A DNA stretch of 64,000 bases from contig JAQWSE010000012.1 in the NCBI GenBank assembly GCA_029243395.1, forward strand, positions 124,001-188,000, read 5' to 3'. The DNA is from Paracoccaceae bacterium. Its GTDB lineage: Bacteria; Pseudomonadota; Alphaproteobacteria; Rhodobacterales; Rhodobacteraceae. Positions 17,222 to 26,157 of this stretch are shown here, in pieces (position 1 is the stretch's first letter; the number at the start of each line of letters is the position of its first letter). The position numbers and the translations under genes were made by a program. Below the pieces are notes generated by a model, which ran no database searches, was not told the origin of the DNA, and saw nothing but the letters and a program-made list of their open reading frames with translations.

Positions 17222-17941
17222 ATGCACATATTAATTCTTCAACATGCCAGAGTGGAGACGGCAGGGTCTTTGGGACACTTCCTCAAGGAGGATGGGCATA
17301 CTAGCCAGGTAGTGCACCTAGACGAAGGGGAACATATTCCGGAAGATGAAAGAATCGATGGCCTTTGGGTTTTGGGTGGACCAATGGATGTCTGGGATGA
17401 GGAAAAGTTGCCGTGGTTAAAAGATGAAAAGGCATGTATTCGTTCTCAGGTTTACGATAAAGGAACACCTTTTCTGGGTATTTGCCTAGGTCACCAATTA
17501 TTGGCTGAAAGTCTTGGAGGTCGAGTAGCTAAATCACTTAATCCTGAAGTTGGGGTTTTGGATGTATCTCTTACCGAAAGTGGACAAACTGGAATATTTT
17601 TTGATGGAGTTCCAGAGAGTTTTAAGACTCTCCAGTGGCATGGTGCTGAGGTTATTGAATTGCCGCCGGGAGCTAAAAGCTTGGCCTGGTCGGAAAATTG
17701 CCATATTCAAGCCATGCAGTGGGAAACCCGAGCATTTTCGGTGCAGTTTCATGTAGAAATTGAAGAAGATACAGTGAAAAACTGGGCTAACATTCCTGAA
17801 TATCGGATGTCATTAGATAAGGCTATGGGAGAAAAAGGTTTTGAAAAGATGCAGGATGCTTGTCTGGCAAATATTTCTAGCATGAAGGAAAAAGCGGAGA
17901 GATTATATATTAATTGGATGCAGGCGATAGCTCAAACCTAA
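17222..17941 (+). CDS. Class I glutamine amidotransferase-like hydrolase
   Basis: 239 residues of a free-standing triad amidotransferase. LGICLGHQ carries the nucleophile Cys88 and QFHVE carries His177 and Glu179; LGGPMDVWDE near residue 51 is the oxyanion-hole region. Stand-alone proteins of this kind resemble the glutaminase part of GMP synthase and include gamma-glutamyl hydrolases such as PuuD. Because the surrounding genes make and rearrange gamma-glutamyl amines, hydrolysis of a gamma-glutamyl bond is a plausible job, but no partner synthase is visible. It follows the AraC-type regulator by 48 bases and overlaps the end of the convergent GntR gene by 4 bases. Confidence 0.85.
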   Translation: MHILILQHARVETAGSLGHFLKEDGHTSQVVHLDEGEHIPEDERIDGLWVLGGPMDVWDEEKLPWLKDEKACIRSQVYDKGTPFLGICLGHQLLAESLGGRVAKSLNPEVGVLDVSLTESGQTGIFFDGVPESFKTLQWHGAEVIELPPGAKSLAWSENCHIQAMQWETRAFSVQFHVEIEEDTVKNWANIPEYRMSLDKAMGEKGFEKMQDACLANISSMKEKAERLYINWMQAIAQT

Positions 17942-18630
17942 GTTCCAGCAGCTCTGGTAAGGGATAGCCGGGCAATCTCCAAATGTTCTTTCATGAATGC
18001 AGCAGCTTTTTCAGGCTCTCTTGCTTTGATTGCACTCAAGATTTGTCGGTGTTGAATATTGTATGTACGTATTATTGTGTCATTCAATGTTTGATGTCTT
18101 GCTCGCATCCACTCATCCTGGCCTCTTACTGAATTGATTTGATTGATGATCCAAATTAAAAGGTTATTTCCTGTGCAGTCTGACAAAATCTGATGAAATG
18201 CTGAATCAGCTGATGAAAATTGCATGGGATCCTTAACACTTCTTTCCATGGTTTCAATTAAGGTTTCAAGTTTCTCAAATTGATCTTTCTTTCCGTGAAG
18301 AACTGCAAGCCTGCAAATATGCGGTTCCAAAGCAAATCGAGCATCGATCAACTCTAAAGGGTTGGCATTCTTAACTTCAGATACTGGGATTATAGAAGTT
18401 TTATATATAACAAAGGCTCCGCTCCCAGCCTTTATTTCCAGGAACTTTTCTAATTCTAGTTTTGCCAGAGCAGATCTGATAGTGCCTCTAGAAACTTTAA
18501 AACGCTCGGCTAATTTCCTTTCAGCAGGAAGTTTTTCTGGAGCCACGATTTGCCCGTTTAGAATCTCTCTCCTTATTCCTGCTGCTATACTTTCTGAACC
18601 ATGCTTGATAGTTTCACTAAAGGCGTTCAT
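17938..18630 (-). CDS. GntR-family regulator, FadR/FCD subfamily
   Basis: 230 residues. An N-terminal winged helix (about residues 10-78) shows PAERKLAERFKVSRGTIRSALAKLE, and the rest is an all-helical FCD ligand domain with RFALEPHICRLAV, 'DSAFHQILSDCTGNN' (a metal-site Asp/His segment) and 'HRQILSAIKAREPEKAAAFMKEHLE'. Such regulators sense small carboxylates or amino acids and usually repress the neighbouring catabolic operon. It is divergent from the FAD oxidase operon with 133 bases between starts; that gap holds operator-like repeats, some only 13 bases from this gene's start, suggesting autorepression. Confidence 0.93.
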   Translation of the reverse strand: MNAFSETIKHGSESIAAGIRREILNGQIVAPEKLPAERKLAERFKVSRGTIRSALAKLELEKFLEIKAGSGAFVIYKTSIIPVSEVKNANPLELIDARFALEPHICRLAVLHGKKDQFEKLETLIETMERSVKDPMQFSSADSAFHQILSDCTGNNLLIWIINQINSVRGQDEWMRARHQTLNDTIIRTYNIQHRQILSAIKAREPEKAAAFMKEHLEIARLSLTRAAGT

Positions 18631-18642
18631 GAAAACCTCCTA

Positions 18643-18691
18643 TTTTATACCGATATTATACCAAAAAAATAAAATATCAAGCGTTTTGGTA
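18643..18691. promoter_or_regulatory. Candidate GntR operator in the gntR / FAD oxidase gap
   Basis: TTTTATACC (18643-18651), six bases, then ATACCAAAA (18658-18666) form a tandem repeat with 11-base spacing. The same TTTTATACC-N6-ATACCAA layout recurs upstream of the ammonium transporter at 36936-36957. A second, inverted pair TACCAAAA (18659-18666) and TTTTGGTA (18684-18691) lies across 17 bases. The palindrome-like GGTA/TACC half sites resemble operators of FCD-type GntR proteins. The TATA-containing arms could instead, or also, be -10 elements of the minus-strand promoter. Confidence 0.5.
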
Positions 18692-18763
18692 CATTTTTTG
18701 TTTGATTTCGGTAATTTTTTGGCTTATGACTAGTACAAGGAGAGGTTTTAGGGGAGAAAACTG

Positions 18764-20107
18764 ATGGCATTTCCTAATCATGCAGAGTTCGTGATCGTTG
18801 GAGCCGGAATTCATGGTTTATCGACGGCGTGGCAATTGGCAAAGAGATTTCAAGAATCTGGAAAAGAAATAGAAGGACGCATTGTTGTTCTTGATAAAAC
18901 AGGAATAGCATCTGGTGCCTCAGGCATAGCGTGTGGAGTTGTTCGTAACAATTATTTTCAACCTGCTATGAGAGAGCTAATGGCCCACTCGGTAGATTTG
19001 TGGGAGAGTGACCCGGAAGGCCTTCACTATCATCCCGTAGGCTACATGCAAATTTCTTGTGAATCTATGAGGTCAGATGTTTCGCAGATATACCAGCAAC
19101 AGGCTGCGATTGGTTATGAGAGTCATTTTGTGGAAGGTGAAAATGCTTCGACTAAGTATATGAGAGGATTCTTTGATGACTGGCAAGCAAAGGGAATCAC
19201 CTCAGTTCTTCACGAAAAAAGAGGTGGTTATTCGAATCAAACAAAAACAATGTATGGACTTGCATCCAAGGTAGAAGCTCTGGGCGTGAGAATTATTACG
19301 GGTTGTGAAGTGAAGGGTTTTATGACTGAGAATGGCTCGGATTCCGTCAAGGCCATTGAAACCAATTTGGGTAGGTTAGAGTGCGATCATGTAGTGATCG
19401 GTGCAGGACCATGGGTAAGAGACTTTTGGGACATGTTGGATTTGCCTAAGAAGATAGAAGTTAAAGATTTAGCTGGAGACATACACTCTGATGTAGATAT
19501 GTGGAGGTATTGGCAACTGGAGGAGGGAGTTCTAAATGTAGACCCCGGAATGTTCAAAACAAATAATGGAGAAGCACCCCCAGTTTTACATGTGGATACT
19601 GATGCCCCGCTCATTTCAGATGTGGATGGCTCGACCATTACAGAGGAGATGTGGGGAATTTATTATAAACCAGACTGGCATTTTGGCGGAATACAAGGAG
19701 GAGCTTCACCATATAAAGTCGAAACACCTGTAGACGAGGTAAAAGTTGATCCTTATGGACCATCAAGCCCTGAATTTGTTTCAAGCAAAGAGTTTGCCCA
19801 TATGTGGGTTTCTGCATTAGCGCATTGTCACAAAAGATTTGAAGGTTCAATGCCTAAGTACCATCGGGATCCATCTGGCGGGATAGGATGTTTTACCCCG
19901 GATAGTTTCCCTGTTTTTGATCACTTTAGAGAAAATGTGGCTGTAATTGCTGATTCTAACCATGGTTGGAAAATGATAAGTGTCGGTCATTTGATTGCTG
20001 ATGAGGTTTTGGGCAATGAACAGGATTTGCTAAAGCCCTTCAGGTTTGAAAGGTTTAGCAAAGGTGATTTGCATCCAGTGTCGAATAGTCCGTACCCTTG
20101 GAGTTGA
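18764..20107 (+). CDS. FAD-dependent amine oxidoreductase (DAO family)
   Basis: 447 residues, single-chain FAD enzyme of the D-amino-acid/sarcosine oxidase family. FVIVGAGIHGLSTAWQL (about residues 10-26) is the dinucleotide-binding motif; 'HVVIGAGPWVRDFWDML' near 210 and 'NHGWKMISVGHLIADEVLG' near 400 are the later FAD blocks. It has no GcvT or partner subunit domain. It heads an operon with a glutamine-synthetase-like ligase and three Mgs/Glx proteins, so an N-substituted glutamate is a reasonable substrate: oxidation would release glutamate and an aldehyde. Sarcosine, dimethylglycine or another N-methyl amino acid are alternatives. GAGGTTTTAGGGGAGAAA precedes the ATG. Confidence 0.85.
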   Translation: MAFPNHAEFVIVGAGIHGLSTAWQLAKRFQESGKEIEGRIVVLDKTGIASGASGIACGVVRNNYFQPAMRELMAHSVDLWESDPEGLHYHPVGYMQISCESMRSDVSQIYQQQAAIGYESHFVEGENASTKYMRGFFDDWQAKGITSVLHEKRGGYSNQTKTMYGLASKVEALGVRIITGCEVKGFMTENGSDSVKAIETNLGRLECDHVVIGAGPWVRDFWDMLDLPKKIEVKDLAGDIHSDVDMWRYWQLEEGVLNVDPGMFKTNNGEAPPVLHVDTDAPLISDVDGSTITEEMWGIYYKPDWHFGGIQGGASPYKVETPVDEVKVDPYGPSSPEFVSSKEFAHMWVSALAHCHKRFEGSMPKYHRDPSGGIGCFTPDSFPVFDHFRENVAVIADSNHGWKMISVGHLIADEVLGNEQDLLKPFRFERFSKGDLHPVSNSPYPWS

Positions 20108-20148
20108 ATCAAGAGAATAAATACTAAGATTTTGTAAAGGAGAGAACA

Positions 20149-21630
20149 GTGTCAAAAAGAGATATAGAGGAGTTTGTTGAAGCTCCAGGTCGTGAAAAAA
20201 AAATCAAGGAAGTTAGAAAAAAAATCGACGAACTGGGGATTACATATCTGTATCTCCAATTTGTTTCGGTCACTGGAAAGATTATGGGCAAAGGCATTCC
20301 TGCGGATCATTGGGAAAGCATTGCAAAAAAAGGATTTCAGTTAGTTTATGGCGCAACAGTTAATCTGTTCACTAATAGGGCAGGAGATTATCTGGGATAT
20401 GGTCCTGAGGCTGCAGAATTAGTGGGCATACCGGAGCCAGAAACATTCATGCAATTACCTTGGGATAAAAGGGTAGCCAGATTCTACTGTACGCTTTTTC
20501 GTAATAGAGAAGAACGAGAAAACGCTGGTGCCTATCTAACGGCTGATTGCAGGGGCAATTTGCGGAGGATTCATAGTGAGTTTTCAAAGAAACATAATGG
20601 ATTGCAGTTAAGAATGGGCACGGAACCGGAAATGATGTGGCTGAAATTTGATGAGAACGGAAAACCAAAAGATGGTTATTCAAAGCCTTTTTGTTACCAT
20701 ATTGACCAATTTGAAAGTTTGAGACCCGTATATATGAAGGTAATTGAATACGCGAGAGCTATGGGCCTGGATATGATCCAAGGAGATCATGAAGATGCCC
20801 CTGGTCAGTTAGAGTTAAATTTCACATTTGATGATGTCTTGAGAAATGCGGATAGATTGACAACATACCGACAAATTTGTGCCCAGGTTGCTCGTGAGTT
20901 CGGAATATTCGCCTGCTTTATGAGTAAACCTTTCATGGGGGTTTCCGCTTCGGGTTGCCATCATAATATGTCGTTATGGAGAGGTGGAGAAGATGTCTTC
21001 ATTCCTATGGGAAATGATCCAAAAAATTTACCAGGCATGCGGGATAACTATATGCATGTGAAGGGCGGTGAAAATACTTTTATGCCTGACGGAGATGATC
21101 CCCAAATGCCACAGAAGGCAGGATTAGAAGCAATTGGGGGTATCGTCCACCATCTCAGAGCATTAACAGCAATTGGTTGTTCCACTGTAAATTCTTATCG
21201 CCGACTTTGGGATACTGGATTTTGGGCACCTGTGTTTGCTGATTGGGGGTTCCAAAACCGCACAACTGGACTAAGAGTTTCGGCTCCAGGGCGTTTCGAA
21301 TACAGGTCAGTAGACTCTATGGTAAATCCATACCTTATGGGATCTACAATTATAGCTGCTGCTGATGACGGCATTGACAATAAGCTAGACCCTGGAGCAC
21401 CCGAAGAAAGAAATATCTATCAAGCGATGGAGGAAGGTAAGCAAGTTAAGAAGTTACCTATGTCCTTAGGTGAATCTCTTGACGCTTTAGCAAGTGACCC
21501 TGTTGTTCAAAGAGGAATGCCAGGTGAAATGTATGGCCTTTTTCATGAATACAAGGCTGATGAGTGGGCGCGCTTTATGTCAACGGTCACTGACTGGGAT
21601 AACGACACTTATATGGAATGTTTGCCATAG
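20149..21630 (+). CDS. Glutamine synthetase-family gamma-glutamyl-amine ligase, long form
   Basis: 493 residues from a GTG at 20149 with AAAGGAGAG in front. The glutamine synthetase catalytic blocks are present: MGTEPEMMW (metal-binding Glu), QGDHEDAPGQLELNF, SGCHHNMSLW, the Arg of NSYRRL and RFEYRSVD. It lacks the adenylylation-type C-terminus of GlnA. It is clearly different from the 435-residue GmaS-type protein encoded at 38798-40105 and carries an extra loop after the CHHN motif (about residues 280-320). In this operon it probably ligates glutamate to an amine at the gamma position, which MgsABC-like proteins then convert. Which amine is used is unknown. Confidence 0.82.
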   Translation: MSKRDIEEFVEAPGREKKIKEVRKKIDELGITYLYLQFVSVTGKIMGKGIPADHWESIAKKGFQLVYGATVNLFTNRAGDYLGYGPEAAELVGIPEPETFMQLPWDKRVARFYCTLFRNREERENAGAYLTADCRGNLRRIHSEFSKKHNGLQLRMGTEPEMMWLKFDENGKPKDGYSKPFCYHIDQFESLRPVYMKVIEYARAMGLDMIQGDHEDAPGQLELNFTFDDVLRNADRLTTYRQICAQVAREFGIFACFMSKPFMGVSASGCHHNMSLWRGGEDVFIPMGNDPKNLPGMRDNYMHVKGGENTFMPDGDDPQMPQKAGLEAIGGIVHHLRALTAIGCSTVNSYRRLWDTGFWAPVFADWGFQNRTTGLRVSAPGRFEYRSVDSMVNPYLMGSTIIAAADDGIDNKLDPGAPEERNIYQAMEEGKQVKKLPMSLGESLDALASDPVVQRGMPGEMYGLFHEYKADEWARFMSTVTDWDNDTYMECLP

Positions 21631-21688
21631 GTTCTGTACTTATGGCGTTCAAAGTCAACAATGACCTAAATGAGAAGGAGCACTATGA

Positions 21689-22621
21689 ATGTGTGGAATA
21701 GCAGGATTAATCCATAGAGGAAAGAAATCGACTGTTGGTTCTGAAATGACCCAAATGCTGCAAGCATTGAAGCATCGGGGACCGGATTCAACGGGGTATG
21801 CCGTTTACGGAGAGGCTGGCGGCGGATTAGTAATGAGGTTAAAGATAGCTGAAGCGGATGATATGGATAGGGGAAGTGGAATATATGCTGAACTCGATCG
21901 TAGAATAAATGCCGTTGATGGAATCTTGAAAGAACATGGCGTTAAGGTCTCCAAAAAGGAAAAAGTCACTGATTATGCATATCGCTATGAGTACACCTTT
22001 ACTGGGGATTTAGGTAAACTTGCTGAGCATGTCGAAGAAGTCGAAGGAGCGGAGATTCTTTCAATTGGTAAGGGCTTAGAGTTAATCAAAGATCTTGGAG
22101 ATGCTGCTGTAGTTTCTGAGGCTTATGGATTAAAAGCGTTTCAAGGAACTCATGGAATTGGTCACACAAGAATGGCTACAGAGTCAGATGTGGACATACG
22201 TTCGGCGCACCCATATTGGGCTTTCCCATACAATGATGTATCGGTCGTCCACAATGGGCAGATAACAAATTATTGGATAATGAGAAGACAAATGGAGAAA
22301 AAAGGCCATAGGTTTACCTCTAACTGTGATAGTGAGCTATTAGCAGTGTATACTGCCCATAATCTTTCACTTGGAACTAGTTTGGAGGACAGTCTTAGGC
22401 AATCAATTGGGGAAATTGATGGTGTCTTCACATATTTAGTGGCAACCAAAGATCAGTTAGGAATGGCTAAAGATACTATGGCAGCAAAACCCTTGGTTCT
22501 TTATGAAAGTGATGAATTGATAGCAATGGCTTCAGAGGAGGTCGCTATTAGAGCCATTCTCCCAGAAGAGATAGATACTTCTGACCCATATGACGAGGAG
22601 GTAAGAGTATGGCAAGCGTGA
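21689..22621 (+). CDS. mgsA: N-methylglutamate synthase-type subunit A (class II amidotransferase, GlxB/MgsA)
   Basis: 310 residues. The chain starts M-CGIAGLIHRG, so Cys2 becomes the N-terminal nucleophile after Met removal; AAGGAG 8 bases upstream confirms the ATG at 21689. QALKHRGPDSTGYAVYG, GIGHTRMAT and VVHNGQITNYW are class II (Ntn) amidotransferase blocks. The insert of about 80 residues after residue 45 is typical of GlxB/MgsA and not of PurF or GltB. It would cleave a gamma-glutamyl amide and channel the amine to the FMN subunit. The gene overlaps the next by 13 bases, and the three mgs-type genes recapitulate a split glutamate synthase. Confidence 0.88.
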   Translation: MCGIAGLIHRGKKSTVGSEMTQMLQALKHRGPDSTGYAVYGEAGGGLVMRLKIAEADDMDRGSGIYAELDRRINAVDGILKEHGVKVSKKEKVTDYAYRYEYTFTGDLGKLAEHVEEVEGAEILSIGKGLELIKDLGDAAVVSEAYGLKAFQGTHGIGHTRMATESDVDIRSAHPYWAFPYNDVSVVHNGQITNYWIMRRQMEKKGHRFTSNCDSELLAVYTAHNLSLGTSLEDSLRQSIGEIDGVFTYLVATKDQLGMAKDTMAAKPLVLYESDELIAMASEEVAIRAILPEEIDTSDPYDEEVRVWQA

Positions 22622-23478
22622 CAGAAAATGAATTAAAATCCATGACCCAAGAAGAGCGTGTCAAAGCTCTTGGCATGACTAGTGAACAATTGACGGGCAG
22701 GTCGATGTTTATGGAATTTGATCCTGGTGAAACCGAGAGATTTGAATATCCTTGGGCACCCAAGGTCGATTTCAATAAGAGGACTGAGCTAGATTCAGAT
22801 AATATGACATCAACTGAAGTAAATACCGAGATTCGAAAGCTAATGAATGAAGGATATGGCACAATTGTCCTAAAGAATCCTAGAGGAAAGCACTCTTTAG
22901 CTGTTGGAATCTTGAGTAAACTTAATCTCATTATAGAGGGGTCAACAGGTTATTTTGGCGTCGGATTGTTAGATGGCCCAAATGTGAGAGTTAATGGCAG
23001 AGTGGGGTGGTCCTGTGGTGAGAACATGATGTCAGGGACGGTCTTAATTGAGAAAAATGCTGGCTCTACTTTTGGAGCAGCCATTAGGGGAGGAGATCTT
23101 GTCTGTAAAGGTTCGGTAGGGTCTAGGACAGGAATTGACATGAAAGGTGGCACGATCATTGTGGGTGGTGACACAGGTGCTTTGTCTGGTTTCATGATGC
23201 AACGCGGTAGGATGATCGTTTGCGGAAATGCAGGAAAAAACCTTGGTGATTCAATGTATGATGGAACGATCTATGTCGGCGGATCAATTAAGTCTTGTGG
23301 GGTTGATGCCGTAGAAGCCGAGTTAACCCAGGTTGATAAGGATTGGCTTGAAAGAAAGTTAAAACTGTATGGGCTCTTACCATCTAAAGGTGTTGATCAT
23401 TTCACAAAAGTAGTGGCTGGCAAAATGCTATGGAACTATGACAATTTAGAACCAACGGAAAAGAAACTTATTCTTTAA
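22609..23478 (+). CDS. mgsB: N-methylglutamate synthase-type subunit B (GltB C-terminal-like, GlxC/MgsB)
   Basis: 289 residues related to the C-terminal right-handed beta-helix of glutamate synthase. Glycine-rich rungs are obvious: GVGLLDGPNVRVNGRVGW, GTVLIEKNAGSTFGAAIRGG, 'GGTIIVGGDTGALSGFMM' and DSMYDGTIYVGG. This subunit has a structural role, holding the amidotransferase and FMN domains together. It overlaps mgsA and precedes mgsC by 32 bases. The first 70 residues ('MTQEERVKALGMTSEQL') are family-typical for GlxC. Confidence 0.87.
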   Translation: MASVTENELKSMTQEERVKALGMTSEQLTGRSMFMEFDPGETERFEYPWAPKVDFNKRTELDSDNMTSTEVNTEIRKLMNEGYGTIVLKNPRGKHSLAVGILSKLNLIIEGSTGYFGVGLLDGPNVRVNGRVGWSCGENMMSGTVLIEKNAGSTFGAAIRGGDLVCKGSVGSRTGIDMKGGTIIVGGDTGALSGFMMQRGRMIVCGNAGKNLGDSMYDGTIYVGGSIKSCGVDAVEAELTQVDKDWLERKLKLYGLLPSKGVDHFTKVVAGKMLWNYDNLEPTEKKLIL

Positions 23479-23510
23479 GATTTAAAGCAGAATTCAGAAG
23501 GAAAATAAGA

Positions 23511-24875
23511 ATGGCTGATGGAAATCCAATAAATAAAAAACCTCTCAATAGAGACCCTTACAGATTAGGAAATTCCTTTGTTTTTCCACCGCGTGTTATG
23601 GATGATATCCATATCAAAGCCGAGCTGGGAAGATACAGGATGCGAGGGTTTTCCTTATTTAAGAAAATCCCTCATTGGGATGATTTAACTTTCCTACCAG
23701 GAACTCTCACGCGCTTTGTTATCGAGGGTTATAGAGAAAAATGTGATACGAAAACCATAATAGGTCCTCGGGCAAAAAGGCCATTAGAATTAGATATCCC
23801 TGTATATATCACTGGCATGAGCTTCGGTGCTCTCAGTTATGAAGCTAAAACCGCATTGGCCAGAGGTGCCACCATGGCAGGAACAGCAACTTGTTCAGGT
23901 GAAGGCGGTATGATTCCGGATGAACGACGGTATTCTTCAAAATGGTTTTATCAATGTATCCAGTCTAGGTATGGGTTTAATCCCCATCATCTAGTTTTAG
24001 CAGATGGTTGCGAGTTTTTCATCGGGCAAGGTTGTAAAGTTGGTTTGGGAGGACATTTGATGGGTCAAAAAGTAACCGATCAGGTGGCTGAGATGCGTTC
24101 GTTACCAGCTGGCATAGATCAGAGATCTCCGGCAAGGCATCCTGATTGGTTAGGCCCAGACGATTTGGCTTTAAAGATTCAAGAAATTAGGGAAGCAACA
24201 GACTGGCAGATTCCTATTCAATTAAAACTGGGTGCCGCTAGAGTTTATGATGATGTCCGTATGGCTGTAAAATGCGATCCAGACTCGATCTATATAGATG
24301 GCATGGAAGGTGGTACTGGTGCGGGACCCCATCTAGCTACTGAAGACACGGGTGTTCCAGGTATGGCTGGTATTCGCCAGGCCAGAAAGGCAATTGATGA
24401 CTTGGGTAAAAGAGGAGACATAACACTTATTTATGCTGGAGGCATAAGAAACGGCGCTGATGTTGCTAAAGCCATTGCCTTGGGAGCGGACGCTATAGCA
24501 ATTGGGCATTCGGCTATGATGGCTTTGAATTGTAATAAAGATATTCCTGAAGCCAATTACCCTGAGGAAATGGGAGTGGATCCTGGGGAATGTTATCATT
24601 GCCATACCGGTCGATGTCCTGTGGGCGTTGCTACGCAGGATCCCGTTCTTCGTTCTAGATTAGACCCTGACGAGGCAGCAGAACGAGTATATAATTTCCT
24701 GCATACACTTACAATCGAAGCACAGTTGTTTGCCAGGGCTTGCGGCAAAACAAATCTTCACTCATTGGAACCAGAAGATCTTGCTGCTTTAACTATGGAG
24801 GCTTCTGCAATGGCAGGAGTTCCTTTAGCGGGCACTAATCATACTGTTGGAATCGATGATTACCATCATCTTTAG
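23511..24875 (+). CDS. mgsC: N-methylglutamate synthase-type subunit C (FMN-binding, GlxD/MgsC)
   Basis: 454 residues, the FMN-binding TIM barrel of glutamate synthase as a separate chain. YITGMSFGALSYEAKTALARGA, CSGEGGMIPDER, 'QIPIQLKLGAA' and DGMEGGTGAGP are the substrate and FMN blocks, and CYHCHTGRCP (Cys361, Cys364, Cys369) is the 3Fe-4S cluster motif. It reductively joins 2-oxoglutarate with the amine released by subunit A to give an N-alkyl-glutamate. With monomethylamine the product is N-methylglutamate. Its neighbour here is the long GS-like ligase rather than GmaS, so another amine is possible. Confidence 0.9.
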   Translation: MADGNPINKKPLNRDPYRLGNSFVFPPRVMDDIHIKAELGRYRMRGFSLFKKIPHWDDLTFLPGTLTRFVIEGYREKCDTKTIIGPRAKRPLELDIPVYITGMSFGALSYEAKTALARGATMAGTATCSGEGGMIPDERRYSSKWFYQCIQSRYGFNPHHLVLADGCEFFIGQGCKVGLGGHLMGQKVTDQVAEMRSLPAGIDQRSPARHPDWLGPDDLALKIQEIREATDWQIPIQLKLGAARVYDDVRMAVKCDPDSIYIDGMEGGTGAGPHLATEDTGVPGMAGIRQARKAIDDLGKRGDITLIYAGGIRNGADVAKAIALGADAIAIGHSAMMALNCNKDIPEANYPEEMGVDPGECYHCHTGRCPVGVATQDPVLRSRLDPDEAAERVYNFLHTLTIEAQLFARACGKTNLHSLEPEDLAALTMEASAMAGVPLAGTNHTVGIDDYHHL

Positions 24876-24886
24876 GAGAATATATT

Positions 24887-25300
24887 ATGGCTGGAACACA
24901 ATACAGAGGATCTGAACTTAAAAACGTAGATCAATTTCTTGATGACGCTGATGGATTAGATAGTGAAAGAGAAAAAGAGATAGGTCAACACATCGGGTAT
25001 AGATATGATGTAAACCTTGTACCTGATTATAAGAGGTTAACTCCATTTTTGAAAAAATATATGGAAATTATGGGGTGGGATGATTTAAATTGGTTGGAAG
25101 ATATTCACATGGGCTATGAAGAAGCTAAACCAGCCGTATTTGATAGAAATATAAATGGTTGGGTTCGAGTACCTGACACTATTAATTTGCCGGATAATCA
25201 ACAAGATAGAGATATGATTGCCCGCGAATTATTGCTTAAATTTCAAATGTCGGATAGGCACCCATTAGTCGCTCTAAGAAAGGCCTACATGAAATTTTAG
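24887..25300 (+). CDS. Uncharacterised 137-residue protein of the gamma-glutamyl-amine operon
   Basis: I do not recognise a family. The protein is soluble, has no cysteine and no membrane segment, is acidic at the N-terminus (FLDDADGLDSEREKE) and rich in Trp/Tyr in the middle (YMEIMGWDDLNWLEDIHMGY). It begins 11 bases after mgsC (AGGAGAATATATT before the ATG) and ends 2 bases before the nitrilase-family gene, so it is a fixed part of the operon. A small accessory subunit of the Mgs-like complex or of the ligase is possible. Codon use and spacing look like a real gene. Confidence 0.8.
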   Translation: MAGTQYRGSELKNVDQFLDDADGLDSEREKEIGQHIGYRYDVNLVPDYKRLTPFLKKYMEIMGWDDLNWLEDIHMGYEEAKPAVFDRNINGWVRVPDTINLPDNQQDRDMIARELLLKFQMSDRHPLVALRKAYMKF

Positions 25301-25302
25301 TC

Positions 25303-26157
25303 ATGCCTCGATTACTAACAATTTCTTGTCTGCAAACAAGTCCCAGGCCCACCTTCACAGCTGCACGCGAAGAGGCCATAGCTTTGGCTGAGATGGCCAT
25401 GGGGAAAGCGCCTACCTTGATTTGTCTACCAGAATATTGTGGTGGCTTGAGAAGCGATGAGGGAAGGTTTATTCCTCCTCATGCAAAGGAAGATGAACAT
25501 CCAGTACTATTAGCTTTGAAGGATTTTGCAAAAAAAAATAAAGTTTGGATTTGTGTGGGTTCTGTTGCAATAACTGGTGAAAATGGGAGGTATTTTAACA
25601 GGAGCCTCCTTTTGGATAATAACGGCGATATCAAATGCAGGTATGACAAGATACATCTTTTTGATATCAATCTTGCTGACAATCCTCATGCATTTAAAGA
25701 AAGTGCTACTGTTCAATTTGGAAACCAAATTTCTTTGGCTGAGACTCCTTTTGGAACGATTGGTTTTTCTGTTTGCTATGATTTGCGGTTCGCACATATA
25801 TATAGGCAAATGGCTCAAAATGGTGCTGAAATCTTGTTGGTGCCATCTGCTTTTACAAAAAAGACGGGGGAAGCTCATTGGCATATTTTGAATCGGGCAA
25901 GGGCAATAGAAAACGGTGCTTTTGTGATAGCTCCTTGTGCTAGTGGCCTCATTGAAGGAGGAGGAGATTCATATGGGCACTCCTTAGTTGTAGATCCTTG
26001 GGGTGAGATTTTAGCCGATGGTGGTGTTGGTTCAGGTGTCATAACCTCTCAAATAGATTTGCAGAAAGTAGAAAAGACGCGAATGCAGATCCCTAGTTTA
26101 CAGCATGACCGAGATTATCAACTAGAGATAATCGATGCATCTGGAGGATCTTCATGA
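25303..26157 (+). CDS. Nitrilase-superfamily carbon-nitrogen hydrolase (Nit1/Nit2-like amidase)
   Basis: 284 residues with the full catalytic triad: Glu44 in LPEYCGG, Lys116 in YDKIHLFDI and Cys158 in SVCYDLRF. KIHLFDI and the DLRF context place it close to Nit1 (deaminated glutathione amidase) and Nit2 (omega-amidase), which hydrolyse gamma-amides of 2-oxo acids. In an operon handling gamma-glutamyl amines it could clear 2-oxoglutaramate-type by-products or hydrolyse a gamma-glutamyl amide directly. It starts 2 bases after the small protein gene and overlaps the next gene by ATGA. Confidence 0.88.
   Translation: MPRLLTISCLQTSPRPTFTAAREEAIALAEMAMGKAPTLICLPEYCGGLRSDEGRFIPPHAKEDEHPVLLALKDFAKKNKVWICVGSVAITGENGRYFNRSLLLDNNGDIKCRYDKIHLFDINLADNPHAFKESATVQFGNQISLAETPFGTIGFSVCYDLRFAHIYRQMAQNGAEILLVPSAFTKKTGEAHWHILNRARAIENGAFVIAPCASGLIEGGGDSYGHSLVVDPWGEILADGGVGSGVITSQIDLQKVEKTRMQIPSLQHDRDYQLEIIDASGGSS

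Noticed and set aside
18362-18733. 123-codon plus-strand frame extending from gntR into the divergent gap
   Set aside because: Mostly antisense to the GntR helix-turn-helix coding region; the remaining part covers the operator repeats.
22548-22931. 127-codon minus-strand frame across the mgsA-mgsB junction
   Set aside because: Runs opposite two overlapping, well-recognised genes and has no start signal.
25510-25891. Open frames on both strands inside the nitrilase-family gene
   Set aside because: The complete Glu-Lys-Cys triad fixes the real frame; both alternatives are shadows.
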